A stretch of 64,000 nt of DNA from positions 88,510 through 152,509 of the forward strand of contig NZ_LS422984.1 of the NCBI RefSeq assembly GCF_900411375.1, written 5' to 3'. Made by a program: the position numbers and the translations under genes. This stretch comes from Lentilactobacillus raoultii. Lineage in GTDB: Bacteria; Bacillota; Bacilli; Lactobacillales; Lactobacillaceae. The notes beneath the pieces were generated by a model that saw nothing but the letters and a program-made list of their open reading frames with translations, did no database searches and was not told where the DNA came from. Positions 8,360-15,093 of the stretch are shown piece by piece. Position 1 is the first letter of the stretch. Each line of letters starts with the position of its first letter.

Positions 8360-8545
8360 ATGCAAAACAATCAAATTATTAGACGCAAGATTTCCGATGA
8401 GCGTCTAAAAATGTGGGAGGTAGCTAATGAAATCGGAATAGCTGACTCTACGTTTTCAAAATGGCTACGTCTCCCATTAAGTAGCGCACGGTATAAGCGT
8501 GTTGAAAAAGCGATCAATGAGTTGACAAAGGAAAGGGATGATTGA
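8360..8545 (+). CDS. Small Cro-like DNA-binding protein
   Basis: 61 residues with a central helix-turn-helix-like stretch (MWEVANEIGIADSTFSKWLR) and a basic C-terminal helix. It is the first gene of the rightward transcript, in the position of Cro or Str in phages and satellites, so it probably opposes the repressor. ATG 8360 follows AGAGGTGA. Its stop overlaps the end of the ribosome site region of the next gene. Family assignment rests on the helix-turn-helix and position. Confidence 0.75.
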   Translation: MQNNQIIRRKISDERLKMWEVANEIGIADSTFSKWLRLPLSSARYKRVEKAINELTKERDD

Positions 8546-8547
8546 GC

Positions 8548-8844
8548 ATGACAGAGCCATTGCAAGTGAAATTACCCGAAGAGGCCAGTGAAGAGCTTAG
8601 ACAACAAGTATTTGCTGCTATTTCCGTGGCAGTAGATCAAGCCAAACGCAAGGCCAACCAAGGTGAGTGGATTGCTAACAAAACCGGTTTGGCGGCCTAC
8701 TTGGGCGTTTCAACCGATGTAATCACTCGTATGGTGAAAGAATTAGGGCTGCCAACTCATCATTTGAGCGTTTGCCCTAAAATCACCTTTTTCAATCGGG
8801 ATGAGGTTAACAGTTTTATTTTAAATAACGGATATATCAAATAA
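8548..8844 (+). CDS. HTH DNA-binding protein, possible excisionase
   Basis: 98 residues. The C-terminal half reads ANKTGLAAYLGVSTDVITRM followed by a beta-like segment (ITFFNRDEVNSFIL), the pattern of MerR/excisionase-like winged helix proteins. It could be the recombination directionality factor for int, or a regulator. I chose ATG 8548, about 10 bp after GAAAGGGA; an overlapping TTG at 8542 is too close to that site. It is translationally close to the Cro-like gene. Excisionase role is inferred. Confidence 0.75.
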   Translation: MTEPLQVKLPEEASEELRQQVFAAISVAVDQAKRKANQGEWIANKTGLAAYLGVSTDVITRMVKELGLPTHHLSVCPKITFFNRDEVNSFILNNGYIK

Positions 8845-8851
8845 AGAAAAA

Positions 8852-8867
8852 TGCCAGCCGTGAACGG
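8852..8867 (+). repeat. 16-bp repeat, copy 2
   Basis: TGCCAGCCGTGAACGG, identical to 7332-7347, 7 bp after the stop of the HTH gene. Both exact copies follow shortly after the stop codon of a DNA-binding-protein gene, in opposite relative orientation. Role unknown. Confidence 0.7.
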
Positions 8868-8947
8868 AGTTTCCGCTATTTAAAAACTTTTAGGAGGTGA
8901 TCGAATAAAAAATAAAATTGTAGCAGACACGACGAAAGGACACAGTT

Positions 8948-9049
8948 ATGAAAAAATGGATACGTAAAAAAGCCTGTACCCAAACTTTGGCGAGTCGGTA
9001 CAGACTTTCAATAAAACAATTTTCAAAAGATACATGTCCCCAAAATTGA
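8948..9049 (+). CDS. Short basic ORF (33 residues), unknown
   Basis: ATG 8948 is 8 bp after AAAGGA and the frame runs to TGA 9047-9049. The product begins MKKWIRKKACTQTLASRYRL and has net positive charge with two Cys. A stem CTGTACC/GGTACAG lies inside the frame (about 8973-9003). It occupies the otherwise empty gap 8845-9098. It could be a true small protein, a leader peptide, or chance; nothing identifies its function. Confidence 0.4.
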   Translation: MKKWIRKKACTQTLASRYRLSIKQFSKDTCPQN

Positions 9050-9098
9050 GGTTATCTTTATGTTTTATGTGTCCATTTTAACACGAGGAGTGATTAAT

Positions 9099-9395
9099 TT
9101 GGATATTTCAAAGGTTGAATATTTACAGGTTAAGTTAAGCGAAACAAGTACTTTGGCTGAACTACTGGGAGAAGAGTTAGAGAATTTTAGGCCATTGTTA
9201 GACTCTCCTAGTGACAAAGAAGATGAGCTTAAGCATTTAAGACTATTGGCGTTTAGCTTACAACAACGGTTTAACGTCATGGAAACATTGCAAGACGTTG
9301 CTAATCAGTCAATTAAAGACATTGCTAATGATTTGCAACAGTTTATCAACGACTACTATGCAGAAAGACAACGGGAGGCAGAAAAACATGCTTGA
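9099..9395 (+). CDS. Small acidic protein of the replication operon, unknown
   Basis: 98 residues, acidic and mostly helical (LLGEELENFRPLLD, then SLQQRFNVMETL and a C-terminal helix). No motif recognised. The start is TTG 9099, 8 bp after GAGGAG; an in-frame ATG at 9060 lies before that ribosome site. Its last codons overlap the start of the primase gene by 8 bp, indicating coupled translation and a role linked to replication or its control. That role is inferred only from position. Confidence 0.65.
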   Translation: MDISKVEYLQVKLSETSTLAELLGEELENFRPLLDSPSDKEDELKHLRLLAFSLQQRFNVMETLQDVANQSIKDIANDLQQFINDYYAERQREAEKHA

Positions 9396-10158
9396 TCGAT
9401 ATGACCCGCTACAATGGGCGCTAAAGCTGGTAAAGCAAGGCATCCCTGTCTTTCCACTAAAAGCAAATAGCAAAGTTCCTATGACTACTCACGGCTATTT
9501 GGATGCATCTACTAATCAAAGTACGGTCAGAAATTGGTTCAACACTGGCAATGCAAACATTGGCATTCGTTTAGATACAGTTGGGTTAGTCGTCGTTGAT
9601 ATTGACAATCATGACAGTAATGACGGCAAGTTGACGTTATTTAAATGGCAACAAGCCGGTAGACCCTTAACTTCCAAATATGTAGAGACAACGCCGCACG
9701 ATGGTTTGCATTACTTCTTTAAGTCCAAAGTAGTTTTGAAAGATAAGGTGTTGACTGATTCAGTTGAATTAAAAACTAAACAAATCATCGTGGCGCCCAG
9801 TGTCATTGATAATCGACGTTATACACCAGTTAAAGACAATGAAATAATGTCAGTTGATTATCTGCCGGATTGGTTATTAACGGGTTGCAAACCTCTTAAG
9901 CCGCCAGAATTTAAAAATAAGCCTTTTGAAAAGACTTGGACAGGCACGCTATTAGATGAAATTGTTAGTGGCACTAACAAAGGCGAAAGAAATATTTATT
10001 TAACCTCTTTATTGGGCAAGATTTTGGCGACACGTTGTGACAGTCAAACGGCTTACGAGTTATTAATGTTTGCAAACGATCATTTAACCCCAGCACTGCC
10101 GGAAAGGGAACTTAATACGATTTTTAAGTCGATTCTTAAACGGGAATTATCAAAGTGA
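9388..10158 (+). CDS. Bifunctional primase/polymerase (prim-pol) N-terminal domain protein
   Basis: 256 residues. The first ~170 residues are a prim-pol domain of the archaeo-eukaryotic primase type: VVVDIDNHD supplies the metal-binding D71 and D73, and TPHDGLHYFF supplies His108. The C-terminal segment (ERNIYLTSLLGKILATRC) resembles a primase C-terminal helical domain. It should make primers for replication of the excised element. ATG 9388 follows GGGAGGCAG and overlaps the previous gene; an in-frame extension to 9298 is out of place. It is paired with the helicase downstream, as pri and rep are in satellites. Confidence 0.9.
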   Translation: MLDRYDPLQWALKLVKQGIPVFPLKANSKVPMTTHGYLDASTNQSTVRNWFNTGNANIGIRLDTVGLVVVDIDNHDSNDGKLTLFKWQQAGRPLTSKYVETTPHDGLHYFFKSKVVLKDKVLTDSVELKTKQIIVAPSVIDNRRYTPVKDNEIMSVDYLPDWLLTGCKPLKPPEFKNKPFEKTWTGTLLDEIVSGTNKGERNIYLTSLLGKILATRCDSQTAYELLMFANDHLTPALPERELNTIFKSILKRELSK

Positions 10159-10170
10159 GGTGGTTGGCTG

Positions 10171-11658
10171 TTGGATAGTGAAATTAAAGCATTGATGGGA
10201 CAGCGTGATAAACAACTCACCAAGTCGCAAAGTGCGGTTCAGTTTCTAAGAAATGACGTTAAGCAGTGGCAGAAGCAACACCAGAGCGAGCAACAAGTTA
10301 AAAGTAATACGTTACCCCCGCTTACTACGTTAGGGGGCGCGCAGATCATGGAAAGGCACTTTAAAACCTGTATCTTTTCCGGGGATGAAAATGAGCGATT
10401 AGCGGTGTATTTACCCCGTGAAGGCATCTACACACAAAACTATCGATATATCAAGCGACTAATTGCCCGGATGTACGCCCCGTTTAATGAACGCCAGGCC
10501 GACGAAATCATTTACCATATGCTAAATGATGCCCCAATTAAAGAACCCACGGTTGATCGGTATTTAGTCCCTGTTGCTAATGGCATTTGGAACCTGCACA
10601 AGCATGAATTAATGCCCTTTAGCCCGGATTACGTGTTTACCACTAAAATAGCCACTCGCTACGTTGATAATCCTGTACCACCTAACATTGATGGTTGGAC
10701 GGTAGATGGTTGGCTGAAAGAATTGGCTTGTGGTGATGATGAGATCATTAAGTTGTTGTGGGAAGTGATTAACGACAGCCTCAACGGCAACTACACCCGT
10801 AAGAAAGCCATCTTCTTGTATAGCGAACAAGGTAACAGCGGCAAAGGAACGTTTCAACGGCTCATTGAAAACTTGGTTGGTCACCAAAATGTCGGCGCCT
10901 TAAAGGTTAATCAATTTGATGAACGCTTTAAATTAGGCTTGTTAGTGGGTAAAACGGTTTGTATTGGGGATGACATTCCACCAGACATCTATATTAAAGA
11001 CTCAAGCAACTTTAACTCCGTTGTGACTGGGGATGTCGTAACGATTGAATTTAAAGGCCGTGACAGCTTCTCAATCTATTTGAGGTGTACCATCATTCAG
11101 TCCTGCAATGGGCTGCCAAACTTTCACAATAAGGGCGGTACCATGCGACGAATTATCATTGTCCCGTTTAATAATCACTTTGATGGTAGCAATGATAATT
11201 GGCAGATTAAAGATGATTACCTAACCAGAAGTGACGTCTTGGAATACGTTTTATATCGAGCTTTACAACTTGATTTTGAGAAGTTTGATATTCCTGACGC
11301 CTCTAAAGAGGCCTTGAACAACTTTGAAATTGACAACGACCCGTTGATCGGTTTTAAGAAAACGTTTTTCGATGAGTTGAACATTAATAAAGTCCCCACT
11401 TACTACCTATACGAATACTATAAAAAATACTGTCAGAATAATGGATTAAAGCCACTTGGTAAAGCTAAATTTGTGCGTCGCTTTATGAAGTTAAATCCAG
11501 ATTACGAAAAGAAGAAGGCCAAATTATCAGCTACTGAAATTACAGAAGTTCAATTAATGGCGAAACAGGACGAAATTGCAGTCTACACGGCACCATTACC
11601 AGAAAGAGGCAAAGCATACAATTGCTTAATTAAAAACAGAGTTGATAAAAAAGTGTAA
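10171..11658 (+). CDS. Phage/plasmid-type SF3 helicase (D5/P4 family)
   Basis: 495 residues. The middle holds a D5-N-like domain (~90-205) and an SF3 ATPase: Walker A EQGNSGKGT (219-227), Walker B VCIGDD (263-268) and the motif C-like CTIIQSCNGLP (~306-316). The C-terminal ~130 residues are basic and may bind DNA at the origin. It is expected to unwind and possibly initiate replication at repeats just downstream. It starts with TTG 10171, 5 bp after GAGGTGG, 12 bp behind the primase gene. Function is firm; initiator role is inferred from the neighbouring repeats. Confidence 0.92.
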   Translation: MDSEIKALMGQRDKQLTKSQSAVQFLRNDVKQWQKQHQSEQQVKSNTLPPLTTLGGAQIMERHFKTCIFSGDENERLAVYLPREGIYTQNYRYIKRLIARMYAPFNERQADEIIYHMLNDAPIKEPTVDRYLVPVANGIWNLHKHELMPFSPDYVFTTKIATRYVDNPVPPNIDGWTVDGWLKELACGDDEIIKLLWEVINDSLNGNYTRKKAIFLYSEQGNSGKGTFQRLIENLVGHQNVGALKVNQFDERFKLGLLVGKTVCIGDDIPPDIYIKDSSNFNSVVTGDVVTIEFKGRDSFSIYLRCTIIQSCNGLPNFHNKGGTMRRIIIVPFNNHFDGSNDNWQIKDDYLTRSDVLEYVLYRALQLDFEKFDIPDASKEALNNFEIDNDPLIGFKKTFFDELNINKVPTYYLYEYYKKYCQNNGLKPLGKAKFVRRFMKLNPDYEKKKAKLSATEITEVQLMAKQDEIAVYTAPLPERGKAYNCLIKNRVDKKV

Positions 11659-11850
11659 CTCTGGAACCAGTCAAGGTAAATCCTTGATATGACAAAGCAT
11701 TGACGAGTTCCAATAAATTAAAGAGCTGGTACCAAGGTTACAGAGTTGAGATTTAAAAACGGAACCGCGGTTCTACATTTAAAATGAAATGGAACCTGTT
11801 AAAACGCTGATGTATCAGCAATGGAAGCATTAAGTTCCAGAGTTCCAGAA
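11659..11850. other. Candidate replication origin (GGAACC/GTTCCAG repeats)
   Basis: The 240-bp gap after the helicase holds repeated short motifs in both orientations: CTGGAACC (11661), GTTCCA (11707), the perfect palindrome GAACCGCGGTTC (11762-11773), GGAACC (11791) and tandem AGTTCCAG (11833-11848). It also holds hairpins TCAAGG/CCTTGA (11671-11687) and GCTGAT-GT-ATCAGC (11806-11819). Iterons beside a rep gene are the origin plan of Gram-positive satellites. Origin function is inferred. Confidence 0.55.
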
Positions 11851-11898
11851 ATAAACGCAACTTGTTTTTATATAAAGCTAATTTAAGAGGTGAAATCA

Positions 11899-12258
11899 AT
11901 GAACGCAGTACAACAAAGTATTATGGATTATGTTAGCCAACACGATGAAACCAGCTTTGTTGAGATTGAACAAATCTTTGACAATTGTGGCTTTGAATGG
12001 CAAGGCAATCAGCAAATTGCATCATCACAATGCATGTGCCTATGGTTTTGGAGTGGGTGGAATCAAGAAGCGGTTAACCAAATTGCTGAATTGATCCATA
12101 AGCAAATGGTTGAAATGCGGCAGGTTAGTCCGTCAATTTATTTTACAGACGGAGTTGTTTTAAATATTCCAGTTGCTAGTAAACAACGTTTTTATAAACA
12201 TCCCCATTGGCTGCCAGTTGGCTTTACAGCAAGCCATCGCCAACCGGAAAAACTTTAG
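11899..12258 (+). CDS. Hypothetical protein of the element
   Basis: 119 residues. The N-terminal ~30 residues (NAVQQSIMDYVSQHDETSFV) look like a helical segment of a winged-helix fold, followed by a Cys/Trp-rich stretch (SSQCMCLWFWSGWNQ) and a C-terminal region of strands. No known family recognised. I chose ATG 11899 with AAGAGGTG upstream; GTG 11890 is inside that site. First gene after the candidate origin; probably co-transcribed with the next two genes. Confidence 0.7.
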   Translation: MNAVQQSIMDYVSQHDETSFVEIEQIFDNCGFEWQGNQQIASSQCMCLWFWSGWNQEAVNQIAELIHKQMVEMRQVSPSIYFTDGVVLNIPVASKQRFYKHPHWLPVGFTASHRQPEKL

Positions 12259-12292
12259 CAAACGTAGCAAATTAAGGAAAGGGCTAGATAAC

Positions 12293-12574
12293 ATGACAAC
12301 TAAAAAAGATCAATCAAATAACAACACTGAACTTGATGAGGCTTTAGCCTATCGAAACTTGAAAGCAGCTTTAAAGCAGACGGCTAAAAGCAATGGGGAA
12401 TCAATTCCTGGTTGGTTTACCGATAACGAAAAGTTAACACTCGAGCAACAACATAATGCCGCTACAACCGATAAGGATACGGAAAAACGAGGGTTTGAAT
12501 TAGGCGCCCGGGTTGCCAAGGCTAACCAGAAAAACAAGCCTCAAAAGACGCCATACTTTAAAAAGCCATTTTAA
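12293..12574 (+). CDS. Small hydrophilic protein of the element, unknown
   Basis: 93 residues, highly polar, rich in Lys, Asn, Gln and Thr, with a basic C-terminus (KPQKTPYFKKPF). No recognisable domain or membrane segment. The start is ATG 12293 after AAGGAAAGGG; longer in-frame extensions overlap the previous gene. It lies in a three-gene group between the origin and the non-coding region. Confidence 0.65.
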   Translation: MTTKKDQSNNNTELDEALAYRNLKAALKQTAKSNGESIPGWFTDNEKLTLEQQHNAATTDKDTEKRGFELGARVAKANQKNKPQKTPYFKKPF

Positions 12575-12606
12575 AATCATCCATCCAAAAAAGGAGATCA
12601 GAAGTA

Positions 12607-13164
12607 ATGTTATTATCCGAAAAAGAATTCAACCAGTATCAACAGCAAGTTACTGACTTCATTAACCAACACTTTGGCAAAATCGATCATGATCTAACAA
12701 GCTTGAAGCAGCAGTTAACACAGGCTCAGCAGGAACGTCAGCAGGTTGAAAATGAAACTAAAGGGAAACCCGATTATGACCCGGATGTGATTCGAACAAA
12801 GCGGGATGCTGATGAAAAGGTCAATACATTGAAGCAGTCGGTAGCCATTGCAACTAAACAGCGTAATCAGCTGTTAGAAGACGTTTCACCGACGTTTAAA
12901 GACTTCTATCAACAAGTATTCAAGAGCCTGGAAGAACAATTGCTTAAGCAGCGACAAGCGACTTTTGATGATAAGATCGAAAAATTACAAGATCAAGCCA
13001 AACAATTAGATCAGCAACGCCGTGAAGTGATGTTGAAAGAAACCAGCCGCATTAATCATGATTTATCACAAGTAGCGGCGGCCGAATTTCGTAATACGCC
13101 TGTAACCCCGCCTCGTTTTGACAATGGCGACTACATCCCCTTTAAACCAATTAAAAAGCACTGA
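12607..13164 (+). CDS. Coiled-coil protein of the element, unknown
   Basis: 185 residues, very rich in Gln, Lys, Glu and Asp. Two long heptad-like stretches (~1-100 and ~105-155) predict an extended coiled coil; the C-terminal ~25 residues (TPVTPPRFDNGDYIPFKPIK) are Pro-rich and unstructured. ATG 12607 follows AAGGAGATC. Size and composition resemble phage scaffold or capsid-modifying proteins, but similarity cannot be claimed from composition alone. Last gene before the 540-bp non-coding region. Confidence 0.7.
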   Translation: MLLSEKEFNQYQQQVTDFINQHFGKIDHDLTSLKQQLTQAQQERQQVENETKGKPDYDPDVIRTKRDADEKVNTLKQSVAIATKQRNQLLEDVSPTFKDFYQQVFKSLEEQLLKQRQATFDDKIEKLQDQAKQLDQQRREVMLKETSRINHDLSQVAAAEFRNTPVTPPRFDNGDYIPFKPIKKH

Positions 13165-13212
13165 TTACTGTTAGGCAAAACTCTTAAGCACAATTCGAAC
13201 AGCAATGATATT

Positions 13213-13242
13213 GAGGTTATCCAATTTATTTGGGTATCCTCT
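13213..13242 (+). terminator. Possible terminator after the coiled-coil gene
   Basis: GAGGTTATCC pairs with GGGTATCCTC (10 positions, one mismatch, one G-T) and is followed by TTTAATT. It probably ends the replication transcript; the T-run is short. Confidence 0.5.
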
Positions 13243-13320
13243 TTAATTATAAATACTGTTTTAATGGCTATGAGTTGGGAAAGTAGCATGAATCTAAAGA
13301 ACTTCCCTTTTAATAATAAT

Positions 13321-13380
13321 TGCACACAGATTTGAATTATTGATGCACACAAAACGTTGCAATGTTGCATAGCGTTGCAA
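13321..13380. repeat. Short-repeat cluster (TGCACACA and GTTGCA motifs)
   Basis: TGCACACA occurs at 13321 and 13344. GTTGCA occurs at 13356, 13364 and 13374, and CGTTGCAA bounds the group at 13355 and 13373. These spaced direct repeats lie in the non-coding 13165-13702 stretch and look like a protein-binding array (replication, packaging or regulation). Function unknown. Confidence 0.5.
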
Positions 13381-13526
13381 CACTCTCTAAGGGAGTAAAA
13401 ATCGCATAGTAACACCGTTTGACCACGATTGATAGATTTTTAGCACCCTAGTAAAAACTAGTATTGATGCCAAGATTTGTTGAGATTTTTTAGGCAGAAT
13501 TACGACATTAATAAAAGCAGTTTGGC

Positions 13527-13584
13527 GGCCGAGTTTTCGGCCACGAGATTAACTAGGCTGAGTTTTCAGCCGTGAGATCGACTA
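13527..13584 (+). repeat. Two tandem 29-bp hairpin repeats with compensatory change
   Basis: Unit 1 (13527-13555) begins GGCCGAGTTTTCGGCC and unit 2 (13556-13584) begins GGCTGAGTTTTCAGCC. Each forms a 6-bp stem with a GTTT loop. The changed stem position is C-G in one and T-A in the other, so pairing is kept. Each is followed by a related tail, (A/G)(C/T)GAGAT(T/C)(A/G)ACTA. Confidence 0.75.
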
Positions 13585-13702
13585 GTCTGTCTAAAATGGG
13601 ATAACTCTTGTTAATAACAATTCCAACACCCTAAAAAGCAGTGGACAAGTTAGGACTAGAGATATAACCTTATCTTAAAAAGATCCGAGAGGCGTATAAG
13701 TA

Positions 13703-13930
13703 ATGAAAAAACGGTCAGCAAAAGAGCAGTGGTTAACTGATTATCGATTAAGCGGGCCTCTTTATCCCGTGACGGTTGGACAGGAGCCCGTGAGTCCAGA
13801 GATGCAAAGGAAAACAGACATTGCTTGGATGAAGTTTTTGGAGTCTTTGAAGGCAAAAGGACAGTTGAACCATTTGGATGATATTAAGCTTTTGAATGAA
13901 TTACATCAGAAATATCCCGAGGTGAAATAA
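13703..13930 (+). CDS. Small cargo protein A, paralogue of the next gene
   Basis: 75 residues, basic N-terminus then amphipathic helices ending LNELHQKYPEVK. From RLSGPLYP to QKYP it aligns without gaps to 58 residues of the next protein with 24 identities, including RLxxPLxP, PVS, KFxESL and the KYP end. No known domain. The ribosome site is GAGAGGCG. It is the first gene after the non-coding region, in the position where phage satellites keep accessory genes. Function unknown. Confidence 0.75.
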   Translation: MKKRSAKEQWLTDYRLSGPLYPVTVGQEPVSPEMQRKTDIAWMKFLESLKAKGQLNHLDDIKLLNELHQKYPEVK

Positions 13931-13931
13931 A

Positions 13932-14258
13932 ATGTTTTTTAGCAAGTGGTTAAAGAGAAAGAAATTTGGCAATGTACCTCTGAAAGAATACAATCCACCA
14001 GAGTCTAAAGAAATACAACCTAAGAAAAAATATACGGAGCAAGAGCTTAAAGATATTCACCTGCAAACCTATTTAAGACTGCACACACCGTTGTGGCCTA
14101 GTGAGAGCGTTCAATTACCAGTAAGTCACTTTAAAAAACAAGAAGATGACTTATCAGTGAAAAAATTTTATGAATCGCTTCTAAAGGAGGGCCTTCTCAA
14201 AGATCCAAAGGCAATTGAGCATTTGAAAGAATTGCAAAAGAAGTATCCAGATAATTGA
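13932..14258 (+). CDS. Small cargo protein B, paralogue of the previous gene
   Basis: 108 residues. A basic N-terminal extension of ~50 residues (FFSKWLKRKKFGNVPLKEY) precedes the ~58-residue module shared with protein A, ending LKELQKKYPDN. ATG 13932 starts 1 bp after the stop of gene A, and its ribosome site GAGGTGA lies inside gene A, so the two are translated together. No membrane segment or catalytic motif is visible. A duplicated module suggests a heteromeric pair or two-target factor; that is inference. Confidence 0.75.
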   Translation: MFFSKWLKRKKFGNVPLKEYNPPESKEIQPKKKYTEQELKDIHLQTYLRLHTPLWPSESVQLPVSHFKKQEDDLSVKKFYESLLKEGLLKDPKAIEHLKELQKKYPDN

Positions 14259-14486
14259 ATGGCAAATTTATGCCCTTGCTGGCGTTTTTGCCAAAAATGT
14301 CCAGAACCAAAGCTAGTTGAAAACAACAGAGCTTTTACTTTGCAGTACAAATAAATGCATGGTTAAGGACAAGTTTTAAATAACAAGTGACGAGGTAAAG
14401 ATTGTATGTATAACTTGTTAAGTACACATTTGTACGAAACTGAGCTAAAAGAATGTTGTACTAAACAGATAGCCTTATTACTAATG

Positions 14487-14514
14487 AAAAAACATCCCTC
14501 ACAAAGAAGGATGT
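14487..14514 (-). terminator. Minus-strand terminator near the right end of the element
   Basis: On the minus strand ACATCC pairs with GGATGT, followed by TTTTTT. It would stop leftward transcription coming from ssrA into the element. The 14259-14557 stretch otherwise shows no gene. Confidence 0.6.
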
Positions 14515-14557
14515 ATATCGATTCGCGGCTGGCATTAATTTTATATGTGTGATTTTG

Positions 14558-14581
14558 TGCTTACCGATTTGCTTACCATTG
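14558..14581 (+). repeat. Right arm-type repeat (24 bp)
   Basis: Identical to 6136-6159, with two GCTTACC half-sites. It lies 86 bp inside the right core. Likely integrase arm-binding site; see the left copy. Confidence 0.75.
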
Positions 14582-14620
14582 AATCTAAATTGTTCGATTC
14601 AAAACGGATTGTAAGAAAAT

Positions 14621-14671
14621 AAAAAGGCTGATTTATCAACGTTTCAAGCGTTAATCAAAGTCAGCCTTTTT
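14621..14671 (-). terminator. Terminator of tmRNA supplied by the element
   Basis: AAAAAGGCTGA pairs with TCAGCCTTTTT. On the minus strand it follows the tmRNA 3' end and ends in TTTTTATTTTC. Only its last bases are in the att core, so the element brings a replacement terminator for ssrA. Confidence 0.8.
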
Positions 14672-14691
14672 CATTCAATGGAGTCGGCGGG
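14667..14691 (+). repeat. Right attachment-site core (25-bp direct repeat)
   Basis: Identical to 6036-6060. It covers the last 13 nt of tmRNA, so integration keeps the tmRNA 3' end intact. Confidence 0.92.
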
Positions 14692-15044
14692 AGTCGAACC
14701 CGCGTCCGAGCATATCGCCACTCAGATATCTACGTTCATAGATTTACTACTTGGCATTCACCATTTAAAACGCCGCAAATCAAGGCACCCATAAATGGCT
14801 AACCTGATTAATCTCTTCAGTTGACTTCAGGTGGGAGCCGACTGCGTGAGCCCACTAAATTTAAGACCCAGATCCAACCCATGGGCGAGATTGGGAGGAT
14901 CTACGCTAAGCGCTTATTAGGCAGCTAAAGCGTAAGAATTGTTATTATTTTTTGCAGTTATAATTTAAACTGGGCGTTTTAACGTGCCGCCGCACGAAAC
15001 GCAATCCAAGCTCGACCTATACCCGTCGAATCCTTAACGACCCC
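14679..15044 (-). ncRNA. ssrA: Transfer-messenger RNA (tmRNA)
   Basis: 366 nt on the minus strand. The 5' end reads GGGGTCGTTAAGGATTCGAC and the 3' end CGACTCCCGCCGACTCCA; GGGGTCG and CGACTCC form the 7-bp acceptor stem, with CCA added after transcription. The tRNA-like T arm (GGGTTCGACTCCC) is present. The reading frame encodes the degradation tag (A)AKNNNSYALAA followed by TAA TAA. It rescues stalled ribosomes with SmpB. Its 3' end is the integration site of the 8.6-kb element and is restored by it. Confidence 0.98.
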
Positions 15045-15093
15045 AGATCAATACAATAGCATTATATCATAGATCAAAATTAGTTAGAAGTAA

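Larger units (their letters stand above)
6036..14691. mobile_element. Integrated element in ssrA, phage-satellite (PICI-like)
   Basis: 8.6 kb between the two 25-bp ssrA-derived repeats. Order: int and repressor (minus strand), then a Cro-like protein, a HTH/excisionase-like protein, small ORFs, prim-pol primase, SF3 helicase, candidate origin, small unknown proteins, a 540-bp non-coding repeat region, and two paralogous cargo ORFs (plus strand). No terminase, portal, capsid, tail, holin or lysin gene is present, so it cannot make its own virions. The layout of int and repressor leftward and pri-rep rightward matches Gram-positive phage-inducible chromosomal islands. Conjugation genes are also absent. 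Satellite identity is inference; integration is directly visible. Confidence 0.87.

Noticed and set aside
6036-14691. Complete prophage
   Set aside because: No terminase, portal, capsid, tail or lysis genes and only 8.6 kb.
14679-15044. Possible disruption of ssrA by the integrated element
   Set aside because: Acceptor stem, tag frame and T arm are all intact because the 25-bp core restores the 3' end.
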